Source: Dromaius novaehollandiae (taxonomy: Eukaryota; Chordata; Aves; Casuariiformes; Dromaiidae). Taken from it: DNA of 64,000 nucleotides. Where the stretch lies: the NCBI RefSeq assembly GCF_036370855.1, contig NC_088101.1, positions 70,782,559 through 70,846,558 on the forward strand. The letters run 5' to 3'. Below, in pieces: positions 60,791 to 64,000 of the stretch. The stretch's first letter is position 1, and every line of letters starts with the position of its first letter. The position numbers were made by a program, and so were the translations under genes. The notes under the pieces were generated by a model that had not been told where the DNA came from, ran no database searches, and saw only the letters and a list, made by a program, of their open reading frames with translations.

Positions 60791-62839
60791 ATAAATGGAA
60801 ACAGGTTAGTACAAGATACTGCTCAGCAAAATTACCTTTTCATGAATTCTATCCAGTATATTTATAGGGGCAGAGAATATATTTAACCATAGGAAAATAA
60901 AGAGCATGAACTACATATTATTAGGATGAGAAAACTGCAAGGCAAATCTGACAAGTTTTGTCATCCCAGTAAATGGACACTGAAAAGCTTAATAAAAATC
61001 TCCACAGCCCTTAGCATACTGCTGCTTTTCTAAATGTGCATACAGCATAAGCTGTGAAGAAAATAGCAACAGCCTTTATGTTTATGAATACAGAAGCAGA
61101 GGATCAGAGAAACATTCACATGTAGCCCCACTTTTGAGTTTGGTTACAAGAGCAAAGAATTTAGATTCTGGTGCCTACAGTAGTAGAAACTGGGATTATT
61201 ACTACATGGATACCTGACAATTTTGATGGTTTCCTTTTTTTAGGCAGAAAAGTGTGTAGAATGTATAAAGAAATCTCTTTGAATTTTATAAAATATCTCC
61301 ATCAACATTTCAGCTGCAAGCTACCAGAGAGTAAGAATTTAATCCAATCCTGCGTAATGCATTTGTCTGGGTTAGGATGAAACATGCCTCAATTTATCTG
61401 CCCCTATCACAGATCCTCCACATTGGAGACAAAAGCAGCAATAATCTACATATGTCAAATAAATGATAATCTTTGTGTCCACAGAGAGATTGATTTGCCT
61501 GGGCAAAATTGCTTTCAACTTGGACTATTAATTAAATTGATGATTTTACTGTTTAAATCCCGATGATTCCAAATCCTGCTATATTTAAAGTAAGGAAATA
61601 CTTTGAAAAATAGGAATCAAGTGGAAATTTATTTGATTAATTTGATTGTTTACGCCATTTATTGTAACACTGGACAAAGTTGTTTTATGATTATTTGTAA
61701 TAAGATTTTTAAAGATCTTTTAAAAGGCTAAAGTTTCAGATAAATATCTAGAATAATTTTAAAAAGCCTATGAAACCACTGAGCATGCATCTGCAATTTC
61801 AGACTCTTTAAAGATATTTAAAAATCTAGGACTTGATGAAATATTTTCACAATATTGAGTTTTGATGTGGCAAATGATTTCTCTCATCATGGAATTGAGA
61901 TCTGTTTATTGAGATACATTAACTCATATTTTTCAAGCATGAAAGGAGATCATGTTTCTGGGCTATGAACCAATAAGATCTCCTAGAAGTTTTAGATATT
62001 AAGCAAAACAACAGATGGCTAAATTCTCAGTGAAATATATGGAAATAAGGCCTTTCCATTCCTTCTAGTAACATAGTTGTTGATTTCACTTCTCTACTAA
62101 AAATTCACCTACATTACAATGACCTTAAAACAGACAGAGGATGTAGATAAAAATGTGACTTCTGTCCAAGAAGTCTTTGATTTCTTGCATGTTAACTATC
62201 TGAAACAGCTTCATAAGATGTAGCTGAACTCATCCAGGACTGTAAAAGCCAGAGATTTATAAGGATATTAGAGATCTTACAGACTTCTGAGAGAACTTCC
62301 CCAAAATCAAGAGATTATATAAGGTGAATAGAAAACACTCTAAAATCTGATGCCTTTGTCTTACTTCTGTGTGTCCACATATGTTTACACATATATACAC
62401 ATGAGTGCATTTATTTTACCGATGAATAAGCATCATCTTTTCAGTGTTTTCATATAGTTCTGTGTATTTTTTTAACAGACACAAATTTTAGCTAGTTTAA
62501 ATTTCACTGAAAAATAATTCGATCCTCTGTGACAATATTTGAATACGAATTAATCTTATAAATACACTCTGGCTCAATTTGATTTACCACAGCCATAATA
62601 AAGAAATAGAAATATATTTCATGTAAATGTCATACTAACTGATTTTTATTCTACTTTGCAGTTATACACAAAATCTACCGAAAAAATTATCATACCTTTG
62701 CTATTTAGCTTTTGCAAAATGATTTCAAAGTTATTTAGTTAAGGGTTTTGACAGATAAGATGTAACATAATTCAGGAACTGTAAACAAAAGGTTTATAAC
62801 ACATCAGATTGTGGGGAGGCAGATGCTACAAAGATCTGG

Positions 62840-63130
62840 GTTAGAGCTTGCCTTATTTCACATTAATTAATGATGTGGAAGTGAAAATGAACAACATTAA
62901 AATTCACAGATGATACTAATTTGGGGGAGTCATAAACACCTAAACAAGATGGAAAGGAGGAAAAATGAATATAGATGGAAAACAAAAGAAATTGCATTTA
63001 GTTTGGAGAAAAGCTAGCTTTTTCCAAAAATATAAGAGAATGGAGAGAAAAAATATGCTGAAAGTGAATTGTAAGGAGAAGCATAGAAAACTGTACGTCT
63101 TGATTAAAATCTAGAGGACCAAAACAAATT
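62840..63130 (+). repeat. Possible CR1 RT-end relic
   Basis: 'ttaattaatgatgtggaagtgaaaatgaacaac..aaaattcacagatgatactaatttggggg' resembles the CR1 reverse-transcriptase 3' part ('aatgatctggaag..gcagatgatacgaa'). The reading frame is destroyed. Confidence 0.35.
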
Positions 63131-64000
63131 ATTGTTTTATAATGGTTGATGAGGAAATCCTGCATTAAGGTAGATGCATGTAATATCTTAATGCCCAAAA
63201 CATGTTTTGTTTTTTAAAGTGTTTGTAAGACAACACAAAGTGGCTATACAGAAGTGAAGGCATTATGAAGTGAAACATCAGTTCACAAAGGAGGGAAACC
63301 CCAGAGAGCGAAGAACAGAGAACATAAACAAGCTCTTGCCTGTGAGAATTCAAATCTGTCTCATCTAGTCAAAGTATAGGACTTTCCCCCAGCTCTGCAT
63401 AAGAAAGAAGAGCTGGAAAGTTAGTTATATATGTAGAAGAAATATCAACAACCAACCACTTAAATACCTGCAACAACTCATTACACCTATCGTACCTATT
63501 TTGGACACCGGTATTGGGAAGGGAAAAATTACTCTTTGGAGAAACTCAGCTGGCTAAGCTAGATTAGACATGTAATGATGAAATGGCTGATGGTCAATGA
63601 GATGAGTCCCATCTCTTGTATACAGAAAAGATGCTTCTGAGAACGAGGAAATACACAGGGTTTTTTTTTTTCTGTTTCCTTCTAGTAATTGCTAGTGGCC
63701 TCATCTGACCTCCTTCTCTAGTATTTCTGTTGCAGAACAGTCACGGAGTTTCCTTGTTGGAATTAGAGGAATCTTTAATATTTCCATGATTGTCTGGACA
63801 ACCTATTGTTTGAGATGCTAAGGGAGGCATTGCACACACCCAAAGTTATAGCAGAGGGATTTCTGGCCTCTTCAGAAAAGAGAAAAAAGGGCTTGAAGTT
63901 GAACAGACTTTATGAAACAGTCCCAGAAGATATCTGCCTTCAGCAATACATAGATGGGTTGTGGACTGCACGTGAGTTTCCCGGCAGAATAGTCTCTGTC

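Larger units (their letters stand above)
50033..64000 (+). other. FAM184B: FAM184B intron 1 (extends beyond window)
   Basis: Nearly 14 kb with no exon I can recognise. Exon 2 should begin VIYALNTRQDE-like, and I did not find it. Contents are AT-rich unique sequence, old CR1 relics (56521-56990, 60180-60790, 62840-63130) and simple repeats such as (GTTT)n near 52880-52911 and a TA-rich tract near 53527-53567. Confidence 0.7.

Overview
This is vertebrate nuclear DNA, almost certainly from a bird. It has GT-AG introns, two CpG-island promoters and CR1 retroposons, one of which keeps the typical avian 3' end (13118-13406, ending in ATTCTGTGATT). No prokaryotic, viral or organellar gene was recognised. 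The gene content matches the NCAPG-LCORL-FAM184B locus, known in several vertebrates for association with body size.

Layout. (1) 1-10984 holds no complete gene. Its main item is a candidate terminal coding exon on the + strand (5908-6091) followed by a 3'UTR-like stretch with poly(A) signals. From synteny it may be the 3' end of LCORL, which lies tail-to-tail with NCAPG in mammals; I could not confirm this by protein match. A degraded CR1 lies at 8552-9040. (2) 10985-41600, minus strand, is the complete NCAPG gene (condensin I subunit CAP-G). I traced 21 coding exons with GT-AG junctions and consistent phase, giving 3111 nt and 1036 residues. (3) 41040-42140 is the NCAPG CpG-island promoter, with a TCTCGCGAGA palindrome and a CHR-type TTTGAA. 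(4) 42140-48880 is intergenic, with old repeats. (5) 48880-50230 is a second CpG island. It contains exon 1 of FAM184B on the + strand (49904-50032). The rest of the window looks like intron 1 of that gene, with old CR1 copies.

The most striking structure is in NCAPG intron 9 (25872-27059): 108 perfect head-to-tail copies of an 11-bp unit. This makes a 1.19-kb pure purine/pyrimidine array that ends 235 bp upstream of the exon 10 acceptor.

NCAPG acts in mitotic chromosome condensation and its promoter looks like that of a cell-cycle gene. FAM184B is a coiled-coil protein of poorly known function transcribed in the opposite direction. I see no evidence that these genes form a joint system; their adjacency is conserved synteny. 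All family assignments rest on remembered vertebrate sequences and were not checked by a database search.
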